Assembly (NCBI GenBank): GCA_037042915.1
Contig: CM073203.1
Span: forward strand, 2,170,001-2,234,000
Direction: 5' to 3'
Source: Auricularia sp. M13
Lineage: Eukaryota; Basidiomycota; Agaricomycetes; Auriculariales; Auriculariaceae
Length of the DNA: 64,000 bases
The notes beneath the pieces were generated by a model, which saw only the letters and a program-made list of their open reading frames with translations, made no database searches and was not told the origin of the DNA. Both the position numbers and the translations under genes were made by a program. The stretch's first letter is position 1; each line of letters opens with the position of its first letter. Below are positions 1 through 10,516 of this stretch, piece after piece.

Positions 1-76
1 AGTTATGCCTATGGCTCACAGTCCAGTGCCGCACATCCCCTTCCCGTCGACTAGTCTTACATCCTTCTGCCTGCAG

Positions 77-330
77 ACTTCTACCGACACGATTGCATCG
101 AGTCCGTCGACAAAAAGGTCCAGAATGGAACGGAACGGGAAGAAGTCATTCCAGTCGCTCGGGGAAGCGAAGACGATAGTCATGTCCGTTGTATATTTGG
201 CCTAAAACCGGTTAGGACATCGAGCCTGTCTTTGAGATGCAGTTCCAGATCCAGCGAACGGAGCGACGGTGCCCCCCAGCGCTTGTCGGCGGTGGATGCA
301 GTCCAAGGATGGCCTTTCGCCCTGTTATAG
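77..330 (+). CDS. Possible terminal exon of a gene cut by the left edge
   Basis: After a pyrimidine-rich tract ending in CTGCAG (71-76), an 84-codon open frame runs to a TAG at 328-330. It would be entered in phase 1. The translation is hydrophilic and rich in Ser, Arg and Asp, starts with DFYRHDCIESVDKK, and matches no family I recognise. The only support is the acceptor-like site and the uninterrupted frame, so it could be chance. If real, it is the 3' end of a plus-strand gene whose body lies outside the window. Confidence 0.2.
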
Positions 331-926
331 GGAAGTGGCTAGTGATATTCGCTGTACTTGTGCTAGATATGCGTAAAATCGCACAGCAATGGCAGAAATA
401 GACCCTTTTAGAAGCCATTGCGTGCGCCAATATTGTGAAAAGCAAATTTTCGGCCGCTTGACGTGGTTGGCGTGCGGAAAAAGGGCGTGCAGGGCGGCGT
501 TGGATAGGCAAGAACTAGGTACCCCAGATGTCGATCAACTGCAGCTGCACATCCAAGGGCACAATCAGACTCCTAAAAGGAACAAGAGGCATGCCCTGAA
601 GCTGGTGAGAAAGAAATGGGTCGAATGTCGCCGGTTGGCGCTATGCGGCGCCATTTTCTAGAAACGCCTGCTACCGCCATCCTGAACTCAATCAGTCGCC
701 CAGCAGCAACCAGCATGATGTCGGTGAGCAGGTCAGGGAAGAGAGCATCTATCAGTGCCGTTGCGAGAAATCGATGTCTTAGTGGTTGTGAGGAACGTGG
801 AGCAAAGCTTCGTAAACAACGTACACGTCTTTTCTGAAATTCGCTAAGTAAGTAGCTACCATCTAAGTACTAATAATGAGCCATATCTATTGTCTATGAG
901 TATCCGATTGACCATTACAAGCGAAA
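331..926. other. Intergenic stretch, nothing recognised
   Basis: Short overlapping open frames occur on both strands, but none has a family motif or paired splice sites. It probably holds the 3' flank of the acyltransferase gene that ends at 927. Confidence 0.4.
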
Positions 927-3821
927 CTATCTATCCCAAGCCATTCGTTTGGCATATTCTCTAATGCGACTAACATAGCGCTCCTGGATCTCGTCGCCGT
1001 GTCCACTGGCGACCTTCAAGACGAGCTCATTCAACGGGGTTGAGCCCAACACGTCGACGTGGTCGGCAGTCTGTGCGCCACCGCGCAGATTATAATTTGG
1101 CTGATGTGGAAGCTGCAAGCATGGTAACTTCAGGACACACATTGCAGATGGACCGCACATGGCGCACCTCATACGTGACGATCGTAATCCCACCCGGATT
1201 CCAGCGCGGTCTCCTCCATCCCTCAGCGCACATGGCGCCGAGGGAGAGCAAGCTGACCGTGCCGTCGCCCTCGCCGAACTTGACGCCGTTGCGCACCTTG
1301 ATGGGCGTCTCTGGCCGGTCATCCGTCACGCCGACGTCGATCCAGCTCGGCCGCACGAGAGGCATGTCAAGCGGCGGACGCGAGCTCGTGCATTCCGTGT
1401 CCACGGCGCAAGTCGCATCGGGCGAGTCGGCCATCGCGGCCTCCTCATATTGGTACGCCCCGCGGGCGTACCAGTAGGACCGCTTCGCGTAGAGGTCAGT
1501 GGGCAATTGATTAAAGCCTTCAGGATGGGAACACACCTCGGTGTCCTTTCCGTGGCCATACGCGCAAAAAAGCTTCATACTCGGCGCGTTGGGCAGTCTG
1601 CAGCTCGGTCAGTGACCATTCGTCACCGAAAAGGAAGACAAACCTGATCTCGAGCGGGTTCCCCCACTTCCTGAAATCCTTGTCATTTTTCCGCAATTGC
1701 TCCTCGTTCCTCTCGATGCCGAACGAATAATTACTGGCAATCATGCGCTGGTACGCTTGCGGGGTGTGCTCGAGGACCCAACTGCTCGCCTCGTCCACCG
1801 TCATGTTGCTCAGCCCGGGCTGGAACTCCTCACGGAAGCTGACGAACTGCCCATGCGAGACACCCTCGTGTGGGCAGTCGGGCGGGTCGTCGGGCGCATG
1901 TGTCGTGTTGCCCCAGATAGCCGATCCGCCCTGAGACGCATGTTGAATACGAGGAGCGGAATACGAGAATTGAGCTGCTCACCTTCATCCACATGCTCGC
2001 GCTGCCCGCCCAGCTGCGGAACAACTTGGCACGGTCGGCTTTGCTGAAGAACCGATCCAGAACTACGATGTCATTGAGCAATAAGACAGGCAAAGACGGA
2101 GACAGTCTCAACGCACTGTACGAGCCGGCAGGGTTGATTTGCACGGTGTCTGACATTTCCCCCGACAGGTAAGCTGTCATCGCCTTGGGCTTTCGACGAT
2201 GGTCAGTGTTTGCCCACGTGTTCTTCCGGCAGCTTCGCGTACCACTCCCTATGGGATGGGTCAGCGCATAGAAGGGAAATGCGGAAAACTCGCACCAGGT
2301 GCGTGCCAGCAACTGAAACGAACGCTTCGATGTGTTCCTGGGCTACAGTAAGCACCGCAAACTCACTGCACAACGACGCACCTCGACCCACGAAGGACCC
2401 CCATTCCCGAAGCTCGGGCCTTCCGCTTCCACCCATTTCAAGCTGTGCTCTACTCAGCACGAAGGCGTGACGGTGAACGAGGTACACACAAGTACTGTAG
2501 CCGTCGCTCTCAGATCGACAGATTCATACGTCAGGAACATGGACGTACTAGTGCCACCTGTGCGCAGAATCAGCGCGGTTGTTCCTCTAGATCTCCAGCA
2601 GCGGGCCGGCGCACCGTGCTTCCCATGGAGTGCGCGATAAGGACGCTCTTCCTGCCCTCGAGCTTCCGCATGGACTCGATGCTCGCCTTGAGCTTGCTGA
2701 AGTAGCCGTCGCGCTCTTCGAGGTTGTACAGCGAGAGCCGCCAGTCGTACGCCGCGAGCCATAGGTTGTTCGTGTCATAATTGATTGCTGAATCCGTGGT
2801 CGTCAGTATGAAGCTGAAGAGAGCGGGTCTCCGACGCTCACCTGCGAGATTCTCGATGACCTTGCTCCAGATCCAGTAGCCTAGATAAGAAAGGAATTAG
2901 AAACGACGTAGACAAGCTCGCGCAAGCTGTACCCTGTATGAAACTGCTCGCGGCATCGATCCCTTGGACTGCGCGCAGCTTCGCGCCGTTGCTGGGGTCA
3001 AGGCCGGTCTGTAAACAGTGCGGCGCTTGAGAATGGGTGAACGCAATGTAAGCGCGGCAAACCTCGGGGTCCAGCATGAGAGCTGCCATCCACCGCTCGC
3101 GGTTGGACAAGACATGCCCAATCATGGACATGCCGCCCCAAATCTTCTGCCTGAAATATGCACGGTGTTCAGGTCGCGTCGACCAACTTTCGAGACCCTG
3201 CACAATGTCAATACGGTTCGCAAGCTCCTGAAGTGACACGGTGAAACTTGCCGTTGAAATTATTCCTGGAATGATGATAACGGGATATTTTGCAGCATAA
3301 CCTTCGGCTGCGAGTTTTTCGCCAACGCTGAAGGCTTCCACGCCCTGAAATTGGTCCATGCTGGGCAAGCTGGCTCGCATGTTGCCCAATTCTGCGAAGA
3401 ATCGGGCGAGCTCGAGCTCTGGCAGTCTGGGAACGCCAGCTTGTTCGAGCAAGTCTAATACGTCAAATGGTATGAACAGAACGACCAGCGCCAGTGTCAC
3501 TGAGCGTGGCGTAAGTGCATGATAATCGGGAAATACGCCAGGCACACCTAGCACTGTAACAGGTATAAGAAATCGTTTCGAACTGACAAATCTTCGAGTC
3601 TGAAAAGTACTTTAGCAACCCAAGAGTAATTTCTAGAGTGCGCCTGCCTTTTTCGCGTTAAAACCGGTCCGATCGAATAAACGCGGGAATTTTCGAACGA
3701 TGTAGTCTTCGAGCTCCTCGTCTGTAGGTGTCCCGGGGTCTCCATTAGGCGTGCTTGAGTCTCTGTGTGGTTGTAACTGCTGCGGGACGCGTTGTTTCGG
3801 CTTGCGTTGAATGAGCGTCAT
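927..3821 (-). CDS. LRO1: Phospholipid:diacylglycerol acyltransferase (PDAT/Lro1, LCAT fold)
   Basis: Makes triacylglycerol by moving a fatty acid from a phospholipid to diacylglycerol; in yeast Lro1 sits in the ER membrane with its catalytic domain lumenal. Seen here, read on the minus strand: a basic, proline-rich N-terminal tail starting MTLIQRKPKQRV (ATG at 3821), a membrane segment near 3480-3520 (TLALVVLFIPFDVL), then family blocks in order: YPVIIIPGI, FRQKIWGG, MLDPE, the lipase serine motif AHSMGS near 2620, HIEAFVSVAGTHL, LSGEMSDTVQIN, NYSFGI...EEQLRKN, GEGDGTVSL carrying the catalytic Asp, and EVRH carrying the catalytic His near 1160. The frame ends NELVLKVASGHGDEIQERY...MAWDR. About ten short introns split it. 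The junction between the first exon (ending near 3640) and the membrane exon at about 3597, and one or two small exons near 2450-2570, are not resolved. No lesion is evident in the catalytic blocks. Confidence 0.85.
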
Positions 3822-3934
3822 CGAGGCCGAACAGAACGGCCGCGGTCGGCGAGTTCCGGCGCTTTGTTTCTCTTGACAGATATTTCTGAAACAGCCGAAG
3901 AATGTGGGTGGCAGAGTTTGTAACTGTCCGAAGC

Positions 3935-4368
3935 ACGCACTGCTGGAAACCATGATTTTTCCGAGCTCATGGAATAGGTCAAATTTTGCAAGGCTTGGAA
4001 AACTCTGTTCAAGATTCCACATTTTGCAAAGCCACAACCATTTGGGCCCTTACTGATGGCAGAAGTTCAAATTTTCCGAAACTCGGAGAAGCCCGCGGGA
4101 TTTTCCCGGCGACGGACATAACAGGATGTTTGTGTTCGCAAAATTCCGGCTCAGGTGGCTTTTACGGTTTGCAAAATTCAATGTTGTGCCTGATTCGGAC
4201 AATCCGGGTCAATTCTCCGAGTTTCGGAAATTTTGAACTTTTGCCATCGGTAAGGGCCCAAATGGTTGTGGCTTTGCAAAATGTGGCATCTTGAACAGAG
4301 TTTTCCAAGCCTTGCAAAATTTGACCTATTCCATGAGCTCGGAAAAATCATGGTTCCCAGCAGTGACG
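3935..4368. mobile_element. CACTA-like MITE with ~150-bp terminal inverted repeats
   Basis: The element proper is 3938-4365 (428 bp). Its first and last ~150 bases are inverted copies of each other with few differences (left 3938-4090, right 4213-4365). The ends read CACTGCTGG...CCAGCAGTG and are flanked by a 3-bp direct repeat ACG (3935-3937 and 4366-4368). A CACT-type terminus plus 3-bp target duplication is the signature of the CACTA (EnSpm) superfamily. There is no coding capacity, so it is non-autonomous. It sits about 110 bp upstream of the PDAT start codon. Confidence 0.75.
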
Positions 4369-5889
4369 TATGAGTGAAGTCTGCGTATAATGCACATTAC
4401 TTAGATATTCCCTGCATGAGCACAGGATCCCTTGAGCCGAATCCGTGGCTAGAATCAAGGGGGGCGCATGTCTGCAGTTCACCATATCGACTCCCTTTCA
4501 TGTATATCATGCTAATCCTGACTGTTTTGAGTTGGTTTGAGGGTTTTCCCATTTGTGTGTCTGGCCATGAAACCTCGTCAATTTGGACCCTGACAACCCA
4601 AATCGGGCAACCCGGTACCAAATGAAGTGCAGTTCAAATACTCAACAAGTAGGATACAAGTGGTGAAATAGCATCAAATAAATGCACTCTATCTTAAATT
4701 ATATGCTGCCGGGGGGTAGACCTTACCGGTCAGGAATTACTCTTTCAGTCTGAGTCCGGAGCTGTCTCGGAGGCAGTAAGGTTACCGCATATGGTAATAC
4801 ACCGGTGTTACATAAGCCGGTCTTTTCTTTTTGAGTGGGGGAGGGGGGTCCAAAAGGGTGTAAATGGAATTTTGGGAGTCGGTGTAAGAATTTTATTTTT
4901 GCACCCCCCGTGGCTAGAATGTCACAATTCTTATTTATCACACAGCATACACGCTGCTCATTGAATGTGGTGTATCCAGTAGCTAGAGCGCCAAGAAAAG
5001 CTTCCTGACAATGCTTGATATTGACACTGCAGCGCGGATAAGACATACCAATTGAATTCGAATCCAACTGTGATTGTTTGCTGTAACTTGACCAAATCAA
5101 GGGTCAGTACAAGTTTAGCATGCTCAGTGGTCTACTATTGACCCTCCAGTCTCTTGAATTCATGCGTGTCATGTGGGAAGCATAACGCAGCAGGAACACG
5201 CCTCCTTACCTTGGCTGGGGGTCATGCGGCGGCAGCAGCCTTGCAGCGCCTATCCGTTGAGGAAGGTGGAGTATGCAACGAGTGCTCGCAACTTGAACTC
5301 CATCACTGCATGAGGGTGCCAGGTGACGTGTTCCACGGAGGCCCTGACCGATTAACAAGCGGGCGGAAACCACATACAACAGAGGTGCGTGGGGATGCGG
5401 CTGCTGCTGGATGCATGCATTGCCAAACAAAGCTACAGGTCACGTTTGCCTGATGATGAAACACCGTTTATACTGCTTGGGTACACACCCGCTCATTGCC
5501 ATTGTTACTCAGACGTGGATCCACGCCACGACTCGCCGCGTGCCCGGGTGTGTGGCCCGGGTAATGTCGTTTGTCGTGGCACACCGAGCTCCCGTTTATC
5601 ATGGTACCGGTCTACTGACACTCGTGGCAGAACTATATCCAGACGCCATTATTTCGTCGCAATTACTTCGGCTTCGTGGATGACGCTCTTAGGCGCAGAG
5701 GACTGAGAAAGGCAGCTGTTCATGACTGCCATCTCGCCAAGCTTCTGAACATAGCCTCGATGTCACATCTAGCATAACAATCCATTTTAGGGGATACGGG
5801 GCGTGCCATGCCCCAGCACACCGTGCGCATCATGGAAGCCGCGGAGAGCCGAGGTGAGAGCGCAGGCAGCTGGCAGTCGCAAAGACCTG
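4369..5889. other. Gene-poor stretch, no feature recognised
   Basis: Contains T- and C-rich runs (for example near 4830-4910) and scattered short open frames. The longest plausible one, on the plus strand around 5411-5683, shows no family motif. Could be decayed repeat DNA. Confidence 0.35.
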
Positions 5890-6112
5890 CCCCTTAGTGG
5901 GCGAGGAGGTTTTGCCGCGCGTGCTGTGCATGTGCCGCGCAGTGGTGCGCAGGCCATATCTCCATGATTATTGCAGCTAAAGCAGATTTTGAAAGATCAA
6001 TCAGCAGGGAAAACTGAGCCCTCTCCAGACACCATGTGAGTGAAAGAGTTCCTCAAGTATTGGGAGGACTATCAAAAAAAAAGTATGTGGCTGTGGCGCA
6101 GCAGTGTACAGC

Positions 6113-8125
6113 CACTTGCGCGGCACTGTGCAGCACCCTACCACCACACCAGCCCAGCACCCCAACAACACATTATGGACATATCTCATGGTTTGGATGT
6201 GCACCCCCACACCCTCTGACCATGCTATACTCAATGGTTTCAAGTGGGGAGGTTGCTAGATGCCTGGGCACCAATGCGCGGCATGCGCGGCACTTCTCCT
6301 GCTGGGTTTGAAATGTGCGGCACCCCTTGCTGCTTCAACCACAGCTTCTGTAGTTCTGAAACTTGTCCAGAGCATCATATTAGACTTATATGATCCACAT
6401 ATAGTCAAGAAATAGTGTTGGATTGTGTTAGTTCATGAGATGTGGTTGAGGGGTAAAACTGCCCCTTTACCACCCAAGCCCAGTGCACACCCAAAACACC
6501 ATTTAGGCATCCACTATGGACTGGACTAGCTGGGACCAAGCTATGGAGCATGTCCAGACTGTTTTTAACACTACAGATGCTGCTGAGGGCACTGGGTGCA
6601 CATGCGCGGCACGCGCGGCACTTCTCCTGCTGGGTTTGAAATGCACGGCACTCTCTCCTGCTCCAACCAAAGCTCCTGTAGTTCTGTAACTTGTTCATTC
6701 CATGTTATTACACTACTTTGTTGACAATGGTACAGCAGAAAGCCTCTAGGGTACCATGGATAACTCCAAATTGTCAAGGGGCAAAACGGCCACTTTAGCA
6801 CCCGAGTCTGAGGCACACCCAAGACACCTTGTTGGCAACAAGATAAGGACTGGAATAGCTGAGATAGTACTATGGACCAAGTCTAGACTGTTTGGAAGAC
6901 TTCAGGTCTTGTTGTGGGTGCAGGGTGCACATGTGCAGCACGCGCGGCACTTCTCCCACTGAGTTTGAAATGCGCGGCACTCTCCTCAACTCTCCCTAGG
7001 GCCTCTCTAGTTCTGAAACCTCTTCAGGTCATGCTATTGTGATTAAGGGTGGCTGAGGACACCACGAGAAGTGCATGCTATGAGTATTCAGGTGTGGAAT
7101 ACTAGGCACAGACCTGCCCACCAACTTGGCTGCCAGTACGAGAGCAGGCCAACTGATTCTGCACTTACTCTCACCATATCCTTGGCCCCCCTTAATCACA
7201 ATAGCATGACCTGAAGAGGTTTCAGAACTAGAGAGGCCCTAGGGAGAGTTGAGGAGAGTGCCGCGCATTTCAAACTCAGTGGGAGAAGTGCCGCGCGTGC
7301 TGCACATGTGCACCCTGCACCCACAACAAGACCTGAAGTCTTCCAAACAGTCTAGACTTGGTCCATAGTACTATCTCAGCTATTCCAGTCCTTATCTTGT
7401 TGCCAACAAGGTGTCTTGGGTGTGCCTCAGACTCGGGTGCTAAAGTGGCCGTTTTGCCCCTTGACAATTTGGAGTTATCCATGGTACCCTAGAGGCTTTC
7501 TGCTGTACCATTGTCAACAAAGTAGTGTAATAACATGGAATGAACAAGTTACAGAACTACAGGAGCTTTGGTTGGAGCAGGAGAGAGTGCCGTGCATTTC
7601 AAACCCAGCAGGAGAAGTGCCGCGCGTGCCGCGCATGTGCACCCAGTGCCCTCAGCAGCATCTGTAGTGTTAAAAACAGTCTGGACATGCTCCATAGCTT
7701 GGTCCCAGCTAGTCCAGTCCATAGTGGATGCCTAAATGGTGTTTTGGGTGTGCACTGGGCTTGGGTGGTAAAGGGGCAGTTTTACCCCTCAACCACATCT
7801 CATGAACTAACACAATCCAACACTATTTCTTGACTATATGTGGATCATATAAGTCTAATATGATGCTCTGGACAAGTTTCAGAACTACAGAAGCTGTGGT
7901 TGAAGCAGCAAGGGGTGCCGCACATTTCAAACCCAGCAGGAGAAGTGCCGCGCATGCCGCGCATTGGTGCCCAGGCATCTAGCAACCTCCCCACTTGAAA
8001 CCATTGAGTATAGCATGGTCAGAGGGTGTGGGGGTGCACATCCAAACCATGAGATATGTCCATAATGTGTTGTTGGGGTGCTGGGCTGGTGTGGTGGTAG
8101 GGTGCTGCACAGTGCCGCGCAAGTG
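6113..8125. repeat. 2-kb palindrome: two 937-bp arms around a 139-bp spacer
   Basis: The left arm (6113-7049) is the reverse complement of the right arm (7189-8125). Every pair I checked satisfies left + right = 14238, so there is no insertion or deletion between arms, and mirrored open frames translate identically. The spacer is 7050-7188. Each arm contains three degenerate copies of a unit of about 328 bp, each with GCGCGGCACTTCTCC...TTTGAAATG followed by CTAGTTCTGAAAC or CTGTAGTTCTG (CACTTCTCC starts at 6291, 6619 and 6948). Arm identity implies a very young event or ongoing gene conversion. A short-read assembly artefact is an alternative. Confidence 0.85.
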
Positions 8126-8284
8126 CCGCGCGTGGCTGTCCACGGAACTACACCGCCAAACGAGTCTCGGGCAACAGCATGCCTCACTGACGTGTAAAGC
8201 TGCAAGAGTGTTAGACATGATCCGGCAGGGCGGCGGGAGTGCAATGGAAAGGCTTGAGCTGCAATGTAGCGGACAGGCCGTGGG

Positions 8285-8728
8285 ATGCCTAGTGATAGCA
8301 TCATGGATGGTATGCCGGTGCAAGGAGGAGGGAAGTCTACTGCCGCAGTATCGTTGTTATGCCACTGCAAGCACCATGTAAGGACCTACTTGCAGGAATG
8401 CCATCTTGCTCGCCGCATCATAGCCAGCAATGACGCTGCAAGGATATGGTGCGAGGATCTTTGCGAGGTTCGGATCGGGTTGCCGAAGGCCGGCCATAAT
8501 CCGTCCGCGAGACTTGTTGCTACAGCCATGCAGCACCAGTCTTCTCCAGGTGCTGGCAGTCTGAACCCACTGCCGGCACATGCTGACTCTTCCGTCGGTG
8601 GCCCCACTTTGGACTTGGTGAAAATCTTCGCAGAAGACGGCAGTCTCCGCAGCTTTCTCTCTTCCCACCCACACATCCGTGCTGCATTCTGCCTCTACCC
8701 GCGGGCGCATCCGCAACTCTCGCGCTGA
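8285..8728 (+). CDS. Open frame inside the 3.9-kb element, function unknown
   Basis: A 147-codon frame in the non-palindromic right part of the repeat element. The translation holds CHCKHHVRTYLQECHLARR, which loosely resembles the short Cys/His stretch near the start of some basidiomycete transposon proteins. It also contains GGGKST, but without the upstream spacing of a Walker A motif. No catalytic domain is visible and antisense frames overlap it. It may be a relic of the element's own gene or chance. Confidence 0.2.
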   Translation: MPSDSIMDGMPVQGGGKSTAAVSLLCHCKHHVRTYLQECHLARRIIASNDAARIWCEDLCEVRIGLPKAGHNPSARLVATAMQHQSSPGAGSLNPLPAHADSSVGGPTLDLVKIFAEDGSLRSFLSSHPHIRAAFCLYPRAHPQLSR

Positions 8729-9815
8729 CCCAGATTTGCCGCACCTCCGACGGCATGCTTCAGAGCACAACGATGCTGGCACCGACGACCGACCCTTTGC
8801 TCAGTACGTGCTCGCTGTGTGGCATGTGCTGTTCGCCGAACCTGACTGACCACACCCTCAGACATTATCTGGGTATGTGTAACGTTTGTACAGTTCCAGG
8901 CCCCATACCACGTCTTTGGTGGGCGGAGCTCTGTGTGTTGCTCTCCCGTCTACTCCATTTTATTCCCATGCTCATCATTGTAGCAGGTACGGACATCATC
9001 AAGCTCAACCATTCGAGTTTTCTCGCACAGAGCTACTCCCCACTGCGTATCCCCGCGCTCTCGTGCGTCCTGTTTCCGTTTGGCTGTGCAGTGTGCACGT
9101 CCCGCTCGCGTCATCGCTGCATGCGCGTGTCGAGCCATACCGCTTGTATTTGCGTCTGCTACCGCAAGAGTCGCATGGCGCATGGAGTACCTAGATTCGT
9201 GTATATTAGCTCTGCGAATGCCATTTTTTGCGCCTCATTTTATCCCACGTCCGCCGATCAAAACCTGAGTAAAAGCTAGCCAAACCCGAACAGAAAGCCA
9301 CCAATCAATACCTATCACAGCCCAGCGGCGGCCTCGAAGAACTCATACCACAAGCACCTGGTACATCTTGCGGCGAGACACCAAGTAGCATTGCTGCAAG
9401 GCTCTCGAATTCTCACAGCAGCAGCGTTTCACTGGCCATTGCCGCAATGCCGGGTCATGGATCCGCCCGCAAGGATTTCCCGAAAGCGTAAGGACACACG
9501 GCAGAATATCTCGGTGGAACGATCATTTTTGAAACCTTGCGGCAATGGTCCAGCGTCAACCGTTTCGCAGATCCGCTGGCAGCATCGCAGCGATGTGCCG
9601 CCTCGAGCTGCGGTGTATACATCCCAGAATACTGATAATTTTCCTAACATCTTTCTATTGCCTAATTGGCTTACCCTGCATCTGTAACTTGTGGCCCACA
9701 CTTGACTCTACAATTTGCTCTAGAAATTAACGGAATTGGCTATGTTTCTGTAGAGATATTGTCTGCGCACCACATGCGCGGCACGCGCGGCAAAACATCC
9801 AGGCCCCCCCTTAGT

Positions 9816-10042
9816 ACCGAGGTCACGTTACAATCCCCGAGAAAATTTTATATGGGATTTGTGGCACGAGCTGCATCATTCCCACATTGCAAATCCGGTT
9901 ACACACGTACGTCTCAAGGAATGCATGTAGACCATGCTGTTGCGTGCGCGCGACGAGTGTTAGGAGGTGTTTCCCTACTTAAACGGCCTCCGGATCCGAT
10001 GCTGTCTCAATTTCAGTATACAATTCAACTACTGGCCAAGTT
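9816..10042. other. Flank between transposon and next gene
   Basis: No motif or gene recognised. It begins directly after the right-hand target-site copy. Confidence 0.3.
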
Positions 10043-10386
10043 ATGGGGAGGGCCAACGCACCTTTGTCTTCCTTGCCTCGACGAGCCACCAACACTGCGG
10101 AGCCACCTCTTGCCTCTCAGCGAATAGCGCCGCTGGGGAGTGTCAAACCGGGCGTACGCGGGGAGGCTCAGTCCGCCTCTCCTCCAAGAATAGAGCCAAG
10201 CACTCCGCGTGTGAGTAACAGACCCTCAGCGGATCGGTTCTCCCCTTCTGGGCGCGTTCTGTCTTTGAGTCTAATCCATTTGTCCTGCAGAAGAAACACG
10301 GTAAAGGCAACGCCAGAAGGCGACAAGGTTGTTTCCTTGTTCGCATGATAAAAAGTATGGGACGCGTAGAGCCTGATAAAGCGTAA
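10043..10386 (+). CDS. Putative small basic protein, two exons
   Basis: Exons 10043-10210 and 10290/10291-10386 are joined by a well-formed 80-base intron (GTGAGT...CTGCAG) that keeps phase 0. The 87-residue product has a Pro/Ser-rich first half ending RIEPSTPR, then a basic patch KKHGKGNARRRQG. The intron and frame agreement argue for a gene, but the start codon is uncertain (more 5' exons are possible) and I recognise no family. It converges on the kinase gene that ends at 10517 on the other strand. Confidence 0.35.
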
Positions 10387-10516
10387 AAATAGATAGCATT
10401 AGTCTCTGGGAGTCAAACTCGGAGCTCGTAGGTACACCAGCTTATACGTCATGTACACATGTGTATCCTGCCGTTTGTACTGCAGAGCGCCAGCCGGGAG
10501 TTGGTGATAGTCGTGT

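Larger units (their letters stand above)
5890..9815. mobile_element. 3.9-kb non-autonomous DNA transposon-like element
   Basis: Two copies of CCCCTTAGT (5890-5898 and 9807-9815) flank a 3,908-bp segment. Its ends form an imperfect inverted repeat of about 60 bp that aligns without gaps at the tips: GGGCGAGGAGGTTTTGCC at the left, and the reverse complement of the right end starts GGGCCTGGATGTTTTGCC. Both continue into GCGCGTGC...GCGCAG...ATATCTC. The motif GCCGCGCGTG/TGCGCGGCA recurs near the ends and throughout the core, as subterminal transposase sites often do. A 9-bp duplication fits a Mutator-like element; 8 bp would also allow hAT or the KDZ group. I see no transposase, so it is probably non-autonomous. 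The core is the palindrome at 6113-8125. Confidence 0.6.

Noticed and set aside
6405-7833. Mirrored open frames in the palindrome arms (6405-6698/7540-7833, 6756-6962/7276-7482)
   Set aside because: They are identical because the DNA is a palindrome; the translations show no family motif and are not evidence for genes.
8285-8728. P-loop ATPase suggested by GGGKST
   Set aside because: The pattern lacks the Gx4GK[ST] spacing with a preceding strand and there is no Walker B.
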